Source of the DNA: Cloeon dipterum
Lineage: Eukaryota; Arthropoda; Insecta; Ephemeroptera; Baetidae
Assembly: GCF_949628265.1 (NCBI RefSeq)
Contig: NC_088786.1
Location: forward strand, 21,225,681 to 21,289,680
Reading direction: 5' to 3'
Length of the DNA: 64,000 nt
The notes below the pieces were generated by a model that had not been told where the DNA came from, searched no databases, and was given only the letters and a program-made list of their open reading frames with translations. Below, in pieces: positions 10,641 through 20,508 of the stretch. A program made the position numbers and the translations under genes. The first letter of the stretch is position 1. Every line of letters starts with the position of its first letter.

Positions 10641-12420
10641 TGGGCCTTTACATGAATCCAAACACAGACCCCTTTTGAAAATCTGCAATTTCTCTTTTTA
10701 AATTACATAATTTTCCTCACCCCGGAAGTAGTTTTTTCCTTTGCTTAAAAAAAGGGCGTAACCAGTAATATTCGAAAAATTGGATTTTGGGTCACTTTTG
10801 GTCAGAAGTACAAGGAAAAAATAGGTCATTTAGGGTTAACTTAACATGAAATTTCATTTTTTTTTTAATGAAAAAATCACAATCATTCCAATATAAAGCA
10901 AATAAATTTTAGCATGATTCAGCACTTTGCAGTAGTGTTTTTCGATACCAAACTTTTTTATTGTCTGGAACTTTTCTTGACGAAACTGGTATTGTTCTGG
11001 TGTGGTTTCTGAAAGGAATATTCAAAATTTTCTTGTCTTGTGTTGTTTTCCAAACCTTGTTTTGGTATTGCTTTTCTTACAAAAAAATCTTATTTAGGTA
11101 TTGTGTTTTGAAAAAATTCTTATTTTTGGGATTTTTTCTGAAAGAGATCTTTTTTAAGTTTTATATTACCAAATCTTGCTTTGGAATTTAATTAAAATTG
11201 TCATTTTGCTTAATTACATATATTTTCAAATTGAAACTAGAGAGGTGACCAAGGACAGGGATTACGAGATTCCCGTCCCGTCCCAATGAGACGGGTCGAA
11301 TTTTTTATTTCGAGACAGGGATCGGACGGGACAGGGGACAATCTTCAGCGGACGGGACAGTTATATCGGCAGCAATGGCAGAGTGCAGCATTAAAAGCCT
11401 AAAGATTCTCACTTTGTCAGTTCGAGAAGGAAAGGAAAGCAATCAGGGTTCGCCAAATTTGCAATACGCAAAAATGCAACAGTAATACTGTTTTTTTACG
11501 CAAAAATTATCAGCTGGAAAACACCTAGTTTTGTTTTTGTCCGCATTTTTCCGAATTTTACCCCGAAAGAGTCACATATATATTTCGTGCCAAAATAGTA
11601 AGAAATTTTGGAATATTGCGATGAGAGATAAAATTTTCGGTCTCTTGGTACGTATAACCAATGCAGGGTTCGCAAAAACACGCATTTTTTCGGGAAAAAC
11701 CAACTGTATTGCCAAAACTTTTTTGCGGATCTTTCTGCAATTTTCATTGAAAATAAAAAAACTTGCACGGCCAAAAATAGGGATTTTTAAAAATTAGAAG
11801 AATTTTTCCATGAAAAATTTTCTCTACCACCATAAAGAATTCAGGAAAAAACAATTATCTATTGCCTTTCCCAGTATTGTTCGGTATTGTTCTGGTATTG
11901 AATTTTGAAAAAAAAACGGCAAAACAAGAACAACACCGGAAATCCGGTATTGTTTTTTTGGTCTTGTTCTGGAAATACACTCTACTTTGCAGCAACTGTT
12001 TTGTGGTCTCTGCAGCTTATTGTTAGCAGAAGCATTTTACAAAAATCATCGCTTGAGGTTGATTGTTAGCACACTGGGCACAAATTATAAAAATAAACGG
12101 GAAACAAGCAACCTTTTCAACTTCTATTATATTCTTAATGGGAAATAAAAAAGAATCATCATTCCAAATATTTCATCCATGATTTTTTGTCGGTTGCGAA
12201 CAATAAGACTCATGAATGAGTAGAATGAGTAGCATGAGTAAAAATTGTGCTGTCTAATATGATAATATAGAAGCTTAGTTCCTCAGATGCTTGACTTAGT
12301 TTAATTGCCAGAGAGGGACATATATATGTGCTGGAGTGTGTAATTCTTTTCTCCTCAAAGTTTCGCTCTAACGCCTATCTATAATAATTTTATTAATTTT
12401 GAGTCCAATTGTCTGAATTT
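10641..12420. other. Intergenic, AT-rich; no gene recognised
   Basis: There are T-rich and A-rich runs, and a repeated TATTGTTCTGG word (about 10991 and 11887). A short inverted repeat of GGGAC/GTCCC words at 11270-11360 may be a decayed hAT-type element. AGGGTTCGC occurs twice (11447, 11663). No ORF with coding character was seen. Confidence 0.5.
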
Positions 12421-12795
12421 TTTAGTGACCTACTAGATTTTGTATAATGTGGATACTTTTTTATTTACAGATCGCATAATTATGTGATATCACTCAGCGC
12501 CTGAAAACTTGTTGAGGGTGTCGCTGCTTTAAAACGGAAGAGGACGCTACCGCCATGCTAATATAGAAAGGAAGTCTATCATAACCAACCTGAAGTGTGC
12601 ACATCGTAGCCAAGATCAAAATTTTGAAAATATTTTTAAATTTTCTTTTGCAGGTTAGTTCTTAGCAATTTATTTGAGCAAAAGTTTGATAGTTTATTTT
12701 GTTTCAGGAGACTGATTCTTACAACAAGATTCCCACATGAATTTGGTGTTCAGTTAGGATTGAAGCGCGATATTCGCGTTGACCCCAATAGGGCG

Positions 12796-13592
12796 GTATC
12801 TGCAATATGGAATTAGACCTTAACATTTTTTTCAGTTTGATCGCTGCGTTGCGTTAAGGCGTTGGAATAATCCTCTTTTGAAGGAAAACAAAAAGCGATG
12901 TCAAGGTGGTAGTTAAATTTTTCGAAACCATTACCATGTATTTTTCAGATGAAAGCAGTCGATTGCGTTAGGATTTGAAATATTGAAACTAGAGAATTTT
13001 TATCGCTGCACCCGTAATAGTGACCACGGTTACGGAGCCTAAATTAAGGCGGTAGTATTTTCTCGTGGAGTACTTTTATGGATTTTACAGACGAAAGCAG
13101 CTATGTCCATTAATGATGCACCCGGTGCACAAGCGATAACAAATTAGTCCTTGTTTGGGCGAGAAGCTATCAACAGCGGTAGGATAACATCGTTTCGTAT
13201 TACTATTATTTTGCAGATGAAGCGGTTCACTTTTCGTCGTGTTGAGTAATAAATATCAGCTGGGCCTAATATTGAAAGGCAGTTACAAAGAACAAAATAA
13301 TACAAAGCGGTAGGGTAAAGTAGTCTTGCCATCATGTGTTTTTGCAGATGTAGCTGATCTAAATCCATCCAGTATAGAAAATTGTCTCGGTTTATACTAT
13401 GGCTATAAATTTGCGGTAGGGAATATTCGATTTTTTGCGCTCATGTTTTCTTGCAGATTAAGCGGTTTTGTCATCTTTGGAATCGACCCTTCAGCCGCGG
13501 CTGATGAATTTAAGACATGTATAATAGTCAGGAAAAAGCTCAAAACGTGGTAGGGAAAAGCTCAAAATTCCCAATTACGAGTTCTTTTGCAG
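12796..13592 (+). other. Ladder 1: seven intron-like segments of 38-43 nt between duplicated exons
   Basis: GT...AG segments lie at 12796-12835, 12909-12948, 13052-13090, 13179-13216, 13310-13347, 13416-13456 and 13550-13592. Each starts GTAG or GTAT after a GCG or GTG and ends in a pyrimidine-rich TTGCAG, TTCAG or TTACAG. The exons between (68-103 nt) often begin ATGAAGCGG, ATGAAAGCAG or similar and end GCG/GTG, so exon plus intron seems to have duplicated as a unit. Introns of neighbouring coding genes are mostly 50-60 nt or longer, so these are unusually short. Confidence 0.55.
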
Positions 13593-13677
13593 ATGACGCC
13601 GAATGGTCTGCAGTTGCGTTGAAAAGCTGCAGTTGTTGAGAAATTGTAGAAAAAAGAACAGTATATCATTAGGGTTC

Positions 13678-15332
13678 GTGGGGGGTTCCCTAATAACCTC
13701 TTTAGAGTTTTCAGGTCGTTAGACTGACTGGTGATATTAAGCCTGTCAACACGTTTAGGCGGCAATTGTGTCCAGTTGTAATTATCGGTTGATTGTTATT
13801 GCAGCCTTGATTGAATGGTAATGAGAATGGGTGGGGTTTAAACTAACTTTCGTTGCTAACAGAAGGCAGCTGCTTGGAAAGAAAAATAGTCCCCAGTCTA
13901 GTAGGTTTTGCCAGGACGAAGCGTGCGTGTGGATCGCTCGGTTTATCAACTCTATCGACAGTCAAGTTGAAGATTCTGCCTGCTGGGCCGTAGAAGCAGC
14001 AGAAAATCAAGATACGATGACACAAATTTAAAATTGCATCATTTGTTTGGGGGCGGGGAACTTCTAATCCCTCTGTTGTCAGTCAGGGTGAAGGCGCCCT
14101 TCGCGTGAAGTCCCTAATCATAAGCAGCACTCTCGCCTTATGTAAATTCCTTGTATCGTGCCGATTTGAAGCTCCAACGTGAAGATTGCGTAAGACGGAA
14201 TTTTGATTATCATCTTGAACCATTGTTCGACAGGAGCGGAAATGCCTTTGCGACAAGCCACCCGTATCTGAAGTCCCCGTTAGAGATAAACCATGTGAAA
14301 ATGAAACGAACGTAACAATGTTAGGGTGGGGGCGAGGGTTCATTAACCTTCTTTTGTCTCCAGAACCGTTCAGCAGTATGATTTAGCAGACTCGAGAGTT
14401 AAAAATACAAGTGCCTCGTGCCGTCTCCCTGAAGGAGCTGAAATAAGTTTATCAGATAATATTTCTGGCGTTTGGGAGGGGTTTCGTAACCTGCTGATTG
14501 CAGTTCCTGTCTGTCAACAGTAGAGCAACCCTATGCAAGTTTTTCGGAATCACAAGATAGCGACGAGATTCGACCCATTCACAATTCCCGGTTGGTGATC
14601 TGCGTTTAAAGCAGCTGAATCTAGAAGATATAATATGTCGGTCGGTCTGATAATTTAATTAGGTCATTGCTGGGTGGGGGGAAAGGGGTTCAAGTTAACC
14701 CGTTTTGAGATTTCAGCCAATCCTGCTATGCACCGACGCTGATTAAAGAATATCTACCTGCTACGCGTTTGAAGAAGAATCGAGTATCACGAGAATGTGG
14801 AGTCTGCCTTAGTATTCGGGAACAGAACGTTACCCTCCTGGTCGAGAAAACGCGGAAGCAGTCAAGCCTGCTACAGGATCCTCCTTAAATGCATTGATGC
14901 CCCTTTCCGGTTTGCTTGCGGAAGAAGTCAACAAATACTCCACTTGCTTTTCTTATCGGTCAGGTAGACAGACTAAGGAGAGTCTGATATAATTTCCATG
15001 TTTGGGTGGGGTGGGGGTTTGTAATTAACCCGACTTTTGCTGTGGCACAGTTTGGAGCACCCAACTGAAGTAAGGCCACGACTTAAGAGAAATCTGCCCC
15101 GGAATTGGGATGCCAAGGAGCGCCGAAACATTTCACCGGGAGCGTTTGGCTGCACGTAACGTCTTACCAAGCAGAAAGAACATGACTCGCACGAAAATGA
15201 TGTACGATGATCAGCCGTCCATGCCTCTGTTTCTATATTCGCTCGACCAGCTCAATGCAGAAAGAAAAGATATCCAGTTTCATTGTCTAGGTAGTTAGGA
15301 TCAGAGGGGGGTACTAATGTCTTGTTTTTCAG
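13678..15332 (+). other. Ladder 2: eight intron-like segments of 32-45 nt with G-rich 5' ends
   Basis: Segments lie at about 13678-13714, 13831-13862, 14045-14082, 14326-14363, 14470-14503, 14674-14716, 15006-15050 and 15291-15332. Most begin with GTGGGG or GTTTGGG. They contain a branch-site-like TTAAC, CTAAC, CTAAT or TACTAAT, and end CAG after a T-rich stretch. Exons between are 106-289 nt without a shared ORF. The G-run at the donor side is unlike the GTRAGT donors of the coding genes here. Confidence 0.55.
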
Positions 15333-16146
15333 CTTTCCCATTCCCCGGTTCGCGTGAGGTGTGTCCTAAGCATAGATCGCGTGCATTGTCCTGAGCTGGT
15401 ATCCATTGTGGCCGTGCCTGAGCAGCAGCGGGCCTTTGCAGAGCTGGTGACCGAGCAGCCAGTCCCGTGCGTCCGTCAGTAGAGCATTCATTCCTGGGGT
15501 TACGAGCGAGAGGCTGGATAGGGAGAAAGAAGTCGCGTCATTCGCACCGAGCCGAGTAGAAAAAGAAGATAAGTCCTCGCGTTTTTCACCGTTCGCGCTG
15601 AGAGTCTCCGTGGGTCCGGATTCCGAAAATTGGGTGCATTACGCCCCTTCCTCCGATACTTTCGTCCCGTCATTACTTCTATTCAGTTGGTCACTTTCGT
15701 CGTCGTCGCGTTTTTTTTTTGGGTCCCCGTTAGGCAGGAGAAGAAAGAAGAGAACCGTCCTCGTGGAAGACGATGGCCTGGTGAAGAAGAAGACGGCCTG
15801 GCGCAGAAGCAGATGGCATGCAGACGAAGAAGACGGCCTGGAGAAGAAGAAGACGCCGGACATCCAGGACAGATGCTAACTTGTGCCCACCCTGGGCTCG
15901 ACGAGAGTCTCAACGCCAGCGCTTCCTGCGCTAATTGGGGGGTTTCTGGCCAGCTAAATGCGGGTCCAGAAAGGTGGCTCAGGCCACGGGGGACGGGGGG
16001 CTCGTGCTTGAAGGCACGGTGAGGATAGAAGATGGCACCCCTTAAAATAATAAAACGCACGTGGCAATCAACCCTGGAACCCCTATTTTGCGGACTCCTG
16101 TTTCATCTATGAGATCAAGAGGTGAAATTAAGTATCACTAAACTTC

Positions 16147-16282
16147 GTCCTGGTCCCAGTAAAATTGCGCAACTGTCAACAACCAAACGCGAATTTCCTT
16201 GTTGCAAGAAAAGGTCAACAATCAATTCGACAATGAAAATTATGGTGTTTGTTGAACGTTGCGCAATTTTACCGGGACCAGG
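16147..16282. repeat. Small foldback (MITE-like) element, copy 1
   Basis: The arms (TCCTGGTCCCAGTAAAATTG at about 16148 and its inverse ending at about 16281) pair over about 27 bp. The interior word GTTGCAAGAAAAGGTCAACA resembles GTTGCAAAAATCGCTCAACA in the element at 38207-38351, so both are probably one family. It would lie inside the intron 16019-16352 of the candidate ncRNA. Confidence 0.65.
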
Positions 16283-17003
16283 ACGGACCTATTTTATGAA
16301 TCTGCTTCGCTGTCTCGCGATTTTTATTTGATTTCAGATTATTTTTGTCGCAGTTGGATAAGAGCTGATGCCCAGGCAAGCAAAGATTGATCTTCGCAAC
16401 GTGCGGGAGCTGTCCTCATGCAGTCCCCGGCCGGGGGGTTTGCCAAGTGCAGCCCGTCGGCCACAGCAGCACGGCTATGCCTGCGACATTCTGTCCGCAG
16501 ACGGGGCTTGGGCCCCTGGAAAATTGTCGCCAGTGTCAGGCTGGCCATTAGGCCGCCCGGTCGGTGACAATTTCCAGCCCATCCCGTCTCCTGCGACCAT
16601 TGAACTTCTGCATTCTGACTGTCCTGAACGATCCCCTACATTATTAGGAGTTGTGGCATCGTTTTGGATGGTGGAATGTAGAGGTAGATGGTTACAGGGG
16701 GCATATGCCGTTTGCTCTGTGCCGTGTCACTCGGGGCGCGACATGATGGAAATGCAGCCCAATCATGCAATATGAACTGGAGGCCATCGCTTAACCTGGA
16801 TAATTGGGGAAATTTTGTTCGACTGGAGTGAACCTTCCGCCAAAAGGAGATTGTATGTGAGTGTGCTTGGATCGTTTCAACGTGGGACCAGAGGAATTTC
16901 CCCATTCCTTCTGCAAACTTCCTTTACAACCGTGTCGCATACCGGAGTCTCGCAACTTCGGTGCCAAAGAGTGACCGGCATAAAATCAGCTCGACCTTAA
17001 TTT

Positions 17004-17072
17004 CCATACTGACTGTGATGTTTTAAACACAGTCGGTTGGAAAAGAATGGTGAACGTTTACAATCACCATTC
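17004..17072 (+). ncRNA. Two adjacent stable hairpins upstream of the ENE-like elements
   Basis: Hairpin 1: ACTGACTGTG (17008-17017) pairs with 17028-17037 through one G-U, and CCA/TGG extends it past a one-base bulge. The loop is ATGTTTTAAA. Hairpin 2: GAATGGTGA (17045-17053) pairs perfectly with 17064-17072 around loop ACGTTTACAA. Hairpin 2 ends directly where the first ENE-like stem begins. Confidence 0.7.
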
Positions 17073-17127
17073 AACCAAGTTTTTTCTCCCTTTCATTTAG
17101 ACTTTAATTGAAAGGGTTTTCTTGGTT
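17073..17127 (+). ncRNA. ENE-like element 1 (U-rich internal loop between two stems)
   Basis: The lower stem AACCAAG (17073-17079) pairs perfectly with 17121-17127. The upper stem CCCTTTCA (17088-17095) pairs perfectly with 17109-17116, with a 13-nt loop. Between them face a U6CU tract (17080-17087) and a U4 tract (17117-17120). Known ENEs (KSHV PAN RNA, MALAT1) use such opposed U-tracts to clamp a poly(A) tail in a U-A-U triple helix and block decay. Function here is inferred from architecture. Confidence 0.65.
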
Positions 17128-17160
17128 ATGAAATTACCAATTACTTATGGTAGTTTCTGA

Positions 17161-17208
17161 CACCAATTTTTCCCTTAATATTTCCCATTCTAAGGGTTTT
17201 TATTGGTT
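17161..17208 (+). ncRNA. ENE-like element 2 (closest to the PAN RNA layout)
   Basis: The lower stem ACCAA (17162-17166) pairs with TTGGT (17203-17207). U5 (17167-17171) faces U5 plus A (17197-17202). The upper stem CCCTTA (17172-17177) pairs with 17191-17196 around a 13-nt loop. The stem-U5-stem-loop-stem-U5-A-stem order is the one I recall for the PAN RNA ENE. Confidence 0.65.
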
Positions 17209-17259
17209 GTAAAAGAGATATGAAATTACATAATTATTGTAAAATTTTACCAAAGTGGA

Positions 17260-17297
17260 AACCAATTTTTTGTCCCTGTTGTAGGGTTTTAATGGTT
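17260..17297 (+). ncRNA. ENE-like element 3 (shorter upper stem)
   Basis: The lower stem AACCA (17260-17264) pairs with TGGTT (17293-17297). A U-rich 5' side (17266-17273) faces UUUUAA (17287-17292). The upper stem CCCT (17274-17277) pairs with 17283-17286 around GTTGT. It is the weakest of the four. Confidence 0.5.
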
Positions 17298-17338
17298 GTA
17301 ATATTTGGATTAAGAAAATGTGATAATGTATCAGAACT

Positions 17339-17388
17339 AAACCAATTTTTCTCCCTAGCTCTAAAATTCTAGGGGTTTTCTTTGGTTT
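17339..17388 (+). ncRNA. ENE-like element 4
   Basis: The lower stem AAACCAA (17339-17345) pairs perfectly with 17382-17388. U5CU (17346-17352) faces GUUUUCU (17375-17381). The upper stem CCCTAG (17353-17358) pairs perfectly with 17369-17374 around a 10-nt loop. Stem sequences differ from those of elements 1-3 while pairing is kept, which argues for selection on structure. Confidence 0.6.
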
Positions 17389-17642
17389 TCAAATCTTCTG
17401 ACCTTGACATCTGCAAAATCTGTATCTGGTTTTATGCTCTCGTCTAGAATTCCAGATAAAATCGAGCTTCACTCCATCGCAATGTGTTCCTGACAGTTAT
17501 AGTTATGTGCAATTATACCGAAAAGTGTTTGCTGTGTACTTGATTATAATTTATTGTTCATTATATTTGGAAAAAATTGATTAAAAAATGTATTTATAAA
17601 TTGACTTGCTGGTCGTCAGCTTTTAATTAACAACTTTTTCGC

Positions 17643-17648
17643 AATAAA
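17643..17648 (+). terminator. AATAAA polyadenylation signal, likely end of the ncRNA
   Basis: AATAAA stands about 250 nt after the last ENE-like hairpin, just before a C9 run. If used, the poly(A) tail would be available to the ENE-like loops. Confidence 0.45.
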
Positions 17649-17659
17649 AGTTTCCCCCC

Positions 17660-18223
17660 CCCCTCCCGACGTCTTCCCGCGCTACCTTGATTCCGATCAT
17701 CCAGAACGTCTAGATTTGGCAAGTAGAACAACCAATTTTGAATTGTAGTGATCTGGATGGATATAAATATTAAAGTAGAGTCAAATCCGTGCCTTTTAGA
17801 ATTTTAATAATTATTCCCTAGTCATTTACATTTAATAGTATACATTTTAGAATATTTTAGATCCTTTATTAAATTGCCCCAGCCATCCAGATTAGTTTTA
17901 ACGTAAATTATTGGCACTAAAGAAAAGAAAATTAAATATAGATTTACGCTTGATTATTTTGTATATTTCCTTGAGCTTGCCGCCTACCTAGGCTAAGAGG
18001 AGAGACCACCCGGCCGCTGCACCTTCTACTTGGCATGGGAACGCTGATCCGAGAGCCAGACCGAGCGAGATCCCTTTCTCATCTAGGTACGGCTGGTAAT
18101 TTGGCAAAGTAGTTGAGCGCACTTGTACGAATCTTCTCTTCTGTCTCTAGGAGATGCCGACGTTAGTTCTCACCGGGGACGAGCCCTTCTACTGTATGGC
18201 CAGGGTTAGGCTACGCTAGAGGT
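17660..18223. other. AT-rich spacer, then a GC-richer leader to the 381-bp array
   Basis: 17.66-17.97 kb is AT-rich without features. 17.98-18.22 kb is GC-richer and shows a possible 64-nt intron: GTACGG after TCATCTAG (about 18086), and TCTCTAG before GAGATGCC. No ORF is present. It may be the first exons of a transcript running into the array. Confidence 0.3.
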
Positions 18224-20508
18224 CCGCAGAGACCGAAGGAGAACTGACGTGAGGATGGAACACCACTGCGTTGAGCCTTAGCGAGAGTGCTCGGAACGGC
18301 TAACTATACACCGATGCAGCCTACTTCTTCTGTCGGGAAAGAGAAGCAAAATAATGGGAGCCCTGAGCACAGGTGGGACTTCTTATTCAGGAGATTCATT
18401 CTCTGACCGACACTCTAAATGAACAGTCGAAACGACATGTTCCTCGCCTCCGCTCATCTCCGATAAATGTCTGTTACAGGAGCGAGTGCCCTAGCAGCGA
18501 TGAACTGGAGTCTTGACCACGACGAGAAGAAGAAAACACCACACTACAAGAAAGCAGTACACTCACATATACACAATTCCTGTCAGATTGAAACGAAATA
18601 AACGAAAAAGAGACCGGAGGAGAACTGACGTGAGGATGGAACACCACTGCGTTGAGCCTTAGCGAGAGTGCTCGGAACGGCTAACTATACACCGATGCAG
18701 CCTACTTCTTCTGTCGGGAAAGAGAAGCAAAATAATGGGAGCCCTGAGCACAGGTGGGACTTCTTATTCAGGAGATTCATTCTCTGACCGACACTCTAAA
18801 TGAACAGTCGAAACGACATGTTCCTCGCCTCCGCTCATCTCCGATAAATGTCTGTTACAGGAGCGAGTGCCCTAGCAGCGATGAACCGGAGTCTTGACCA
18901 CGACGAGAAGAAGAAAACACCACACTACAAGAAAGCAGTACACTCACATATACACAATTCCTGTCAGATTGAAACGAAATAAACGAAAAAGAGACCGGAG
19001 GAGAACTGACGTGAGGATGGAACACCACTGCGTTGAGCCTTAGCGAGAGTGCTCGGAACGGCTAACTATACACCGATGCAGCCTACTTCTTCTGTCGGGA
19101 AAGAGAAGCAAAATAATGGGAGCCCTGAGCACAGGTGGGACTTCTTATTCAGGAGATTCATTCTCTGACCGACACTCTAAATGAACAGTCGAAACGACAT
19201 GTTCCTCGCCTCCGCTCATCTCCGATAAATGTCTGTTACAGGAGCGAGTGCCCTAGCAGCGATGAACCGGAGTCTTGACCACGACGAGAAGAAGAAAACA
19301 CCACACTACAAGAAAGCAGTACACTCACATATACACAATTCCTGTCAGATTGAAACGAAATAAACGAAAAAGAGACCGGAGGAGAACTGACGTGAGGATG
19401 GAACACCACTGCGTTGAGCCTTAGCGAGAGTGCTCGGAACGGCTAACTATACACCGATGCAGCCTACTTCTTCTGTCGGGAAAGAGAAGCAAAATAATGG
19501 GAGCCCTGAGCACAGGTGGGACTTCTTATTCAGGAGATTCATTCTCTGACCGACACTCTAAATGAACAGTCGAAACGACATGTTCCTCGCCTCCGCTCAT
19601 CTCCGATAAATGTCTGTTACAGGAGCGAGTGCCCTAGCAGCGATGAACCGGAGTCTTGACCACGACGAGAAGAAGAAAACACCACACTACAAGAAAGCAG
19701 TACACCCACATATACACAATTCCTGTCAGATTGAAACGAAATAAACGAAAAAGAGACCGGAGGAGAACTGACGTGAGGATGGAACACCACTGCGTTGAGC
19801 CTTAGCGAGAGTGCTCGGGACGGCTAACTATACACCGATGCAGCCTACTTCTTCTGTCGGGAAAGAGAAGCAAAATAATGGGAGCCCTGAGCACAGGTGG
19901 GACTTCTTATTCAGGAGATTCATTCTCTGACCGACACTCTAAATGAACAGTCAAAACGACATGTTCCTCGCCTCCGCTCATCTCCGATAAATGTCTGTTA
20001 CAGGAGCGAGTGCCCTAGCAGCGATGAACCGGAGTCTTGACCACGACGAGAAGAAGAAAACACCACACTACAAGAAAGCAGTACACCCACATATACACAA
20101 TTCCTGTCAGATTGAAACGAAATAAACGAAAAAGAGACCGGAGGAGAACTGACGTGAGGATGGAACACCACTGCGTTGAGCCTTAGCGAGAGTGCTCGGG
20201 ACGGCTAACTATACACCGATGCAGCCTACTTCTTCTGTCGGGAAAGAGAAGCAAAATAATGGGAGCCCTGAGCACAGGTGGGACTTCTTATTCAGGAGAT
20301 TCATTCTCTGACCGACACTCTAAATGAACAGTTGAAACGACATGTTCCTCGCCTCCGCTCATCTCTGATAAATGTCTGTTACAGCAGCGAGTGCCCTAGC
20401 AGCGATGAACCGGAGTCTTGACCACTACGAGAAGAAGAAAACACCACACTACAAGAAAGCAGTACACCCACATATACACAATTCCTGTCAGATTGAAACG
20501 AAATAAAG
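18224..20508 (+). repeat. Six-copy tandem array, 381-bp unit, nearly identical copies
   Basis: The word GAGGATGGAACACCACTGCG recurs at 18251, 18632, 19013, 19394, 19775 and 20156, exactly 381 bp apart. Differences are single bases and are shared by neighbours: copies 4-6 have CACCCAC, copies 5-6 have GGGACGG, and copy 1 alone has GAACTGG. This suggests stepwise local duplication. Each unit holds a GTGAGG donor-like site (18249), a TGTTACAG acceptor-like site (ending 18479), a 30-nt GT...AG segment (18557-18586) and an AATAAA. There is no long ORF, and it is not 5S rDNA, snRNA or histone sequence that I recognise. The units may be repeated exons of a non-coding transcript. Confidence 0.9.

Larger units (their letters stand above)
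12425..17650 (+). ncRNA. Candidate multi-exon long non-coding RNA with ultrashort introns and a tandem ENE-like 3' end
   Basis: I propose one plus-strand transcript. Intron-like segments run from 12796 to 15332 (see the two ladder entries), followed by a longer exon to a GTGAGG donor at 16019. An intron holding a small MITE ends at a CAG at about 16352, and a 3' exon carries stacked hairpins (17004-17389) and AATAAA at 17643. The exons have stops in all frames I checked (for example 13091-13178) and no family similarity, so it is probably non-coding. The GAAGAAGAAGACGGCCTGG run at 15785-15850 gives Lys-rich short ORFs that look incidental. A hairpin in the last exon pairs 16516-16528 with 16566-16577. 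The transcription start is not identified; 12.3-12.5 kb is a guess. The role may be structural or nuclear RNA if the ENEs work. It could instead be two transcripts, one using AATAAA at about 16048. Confidence 0.5.

Noticed and set aside
15610-16060. Overlapping Lys/Arg-rich ORFs on both strands
   Set aside because: They arise from the GAAGAAGAAGACGG repeats; frames on both strands are open at once and no family is recognisable.
18224-20508. CRISPR array or 5S/snRNA gene cluster
   Set aside because: The unit is 381 bp with no short repeat and variable spacer pattern, and no 5S, U1-U6 or histone sequence is recognisable in it.
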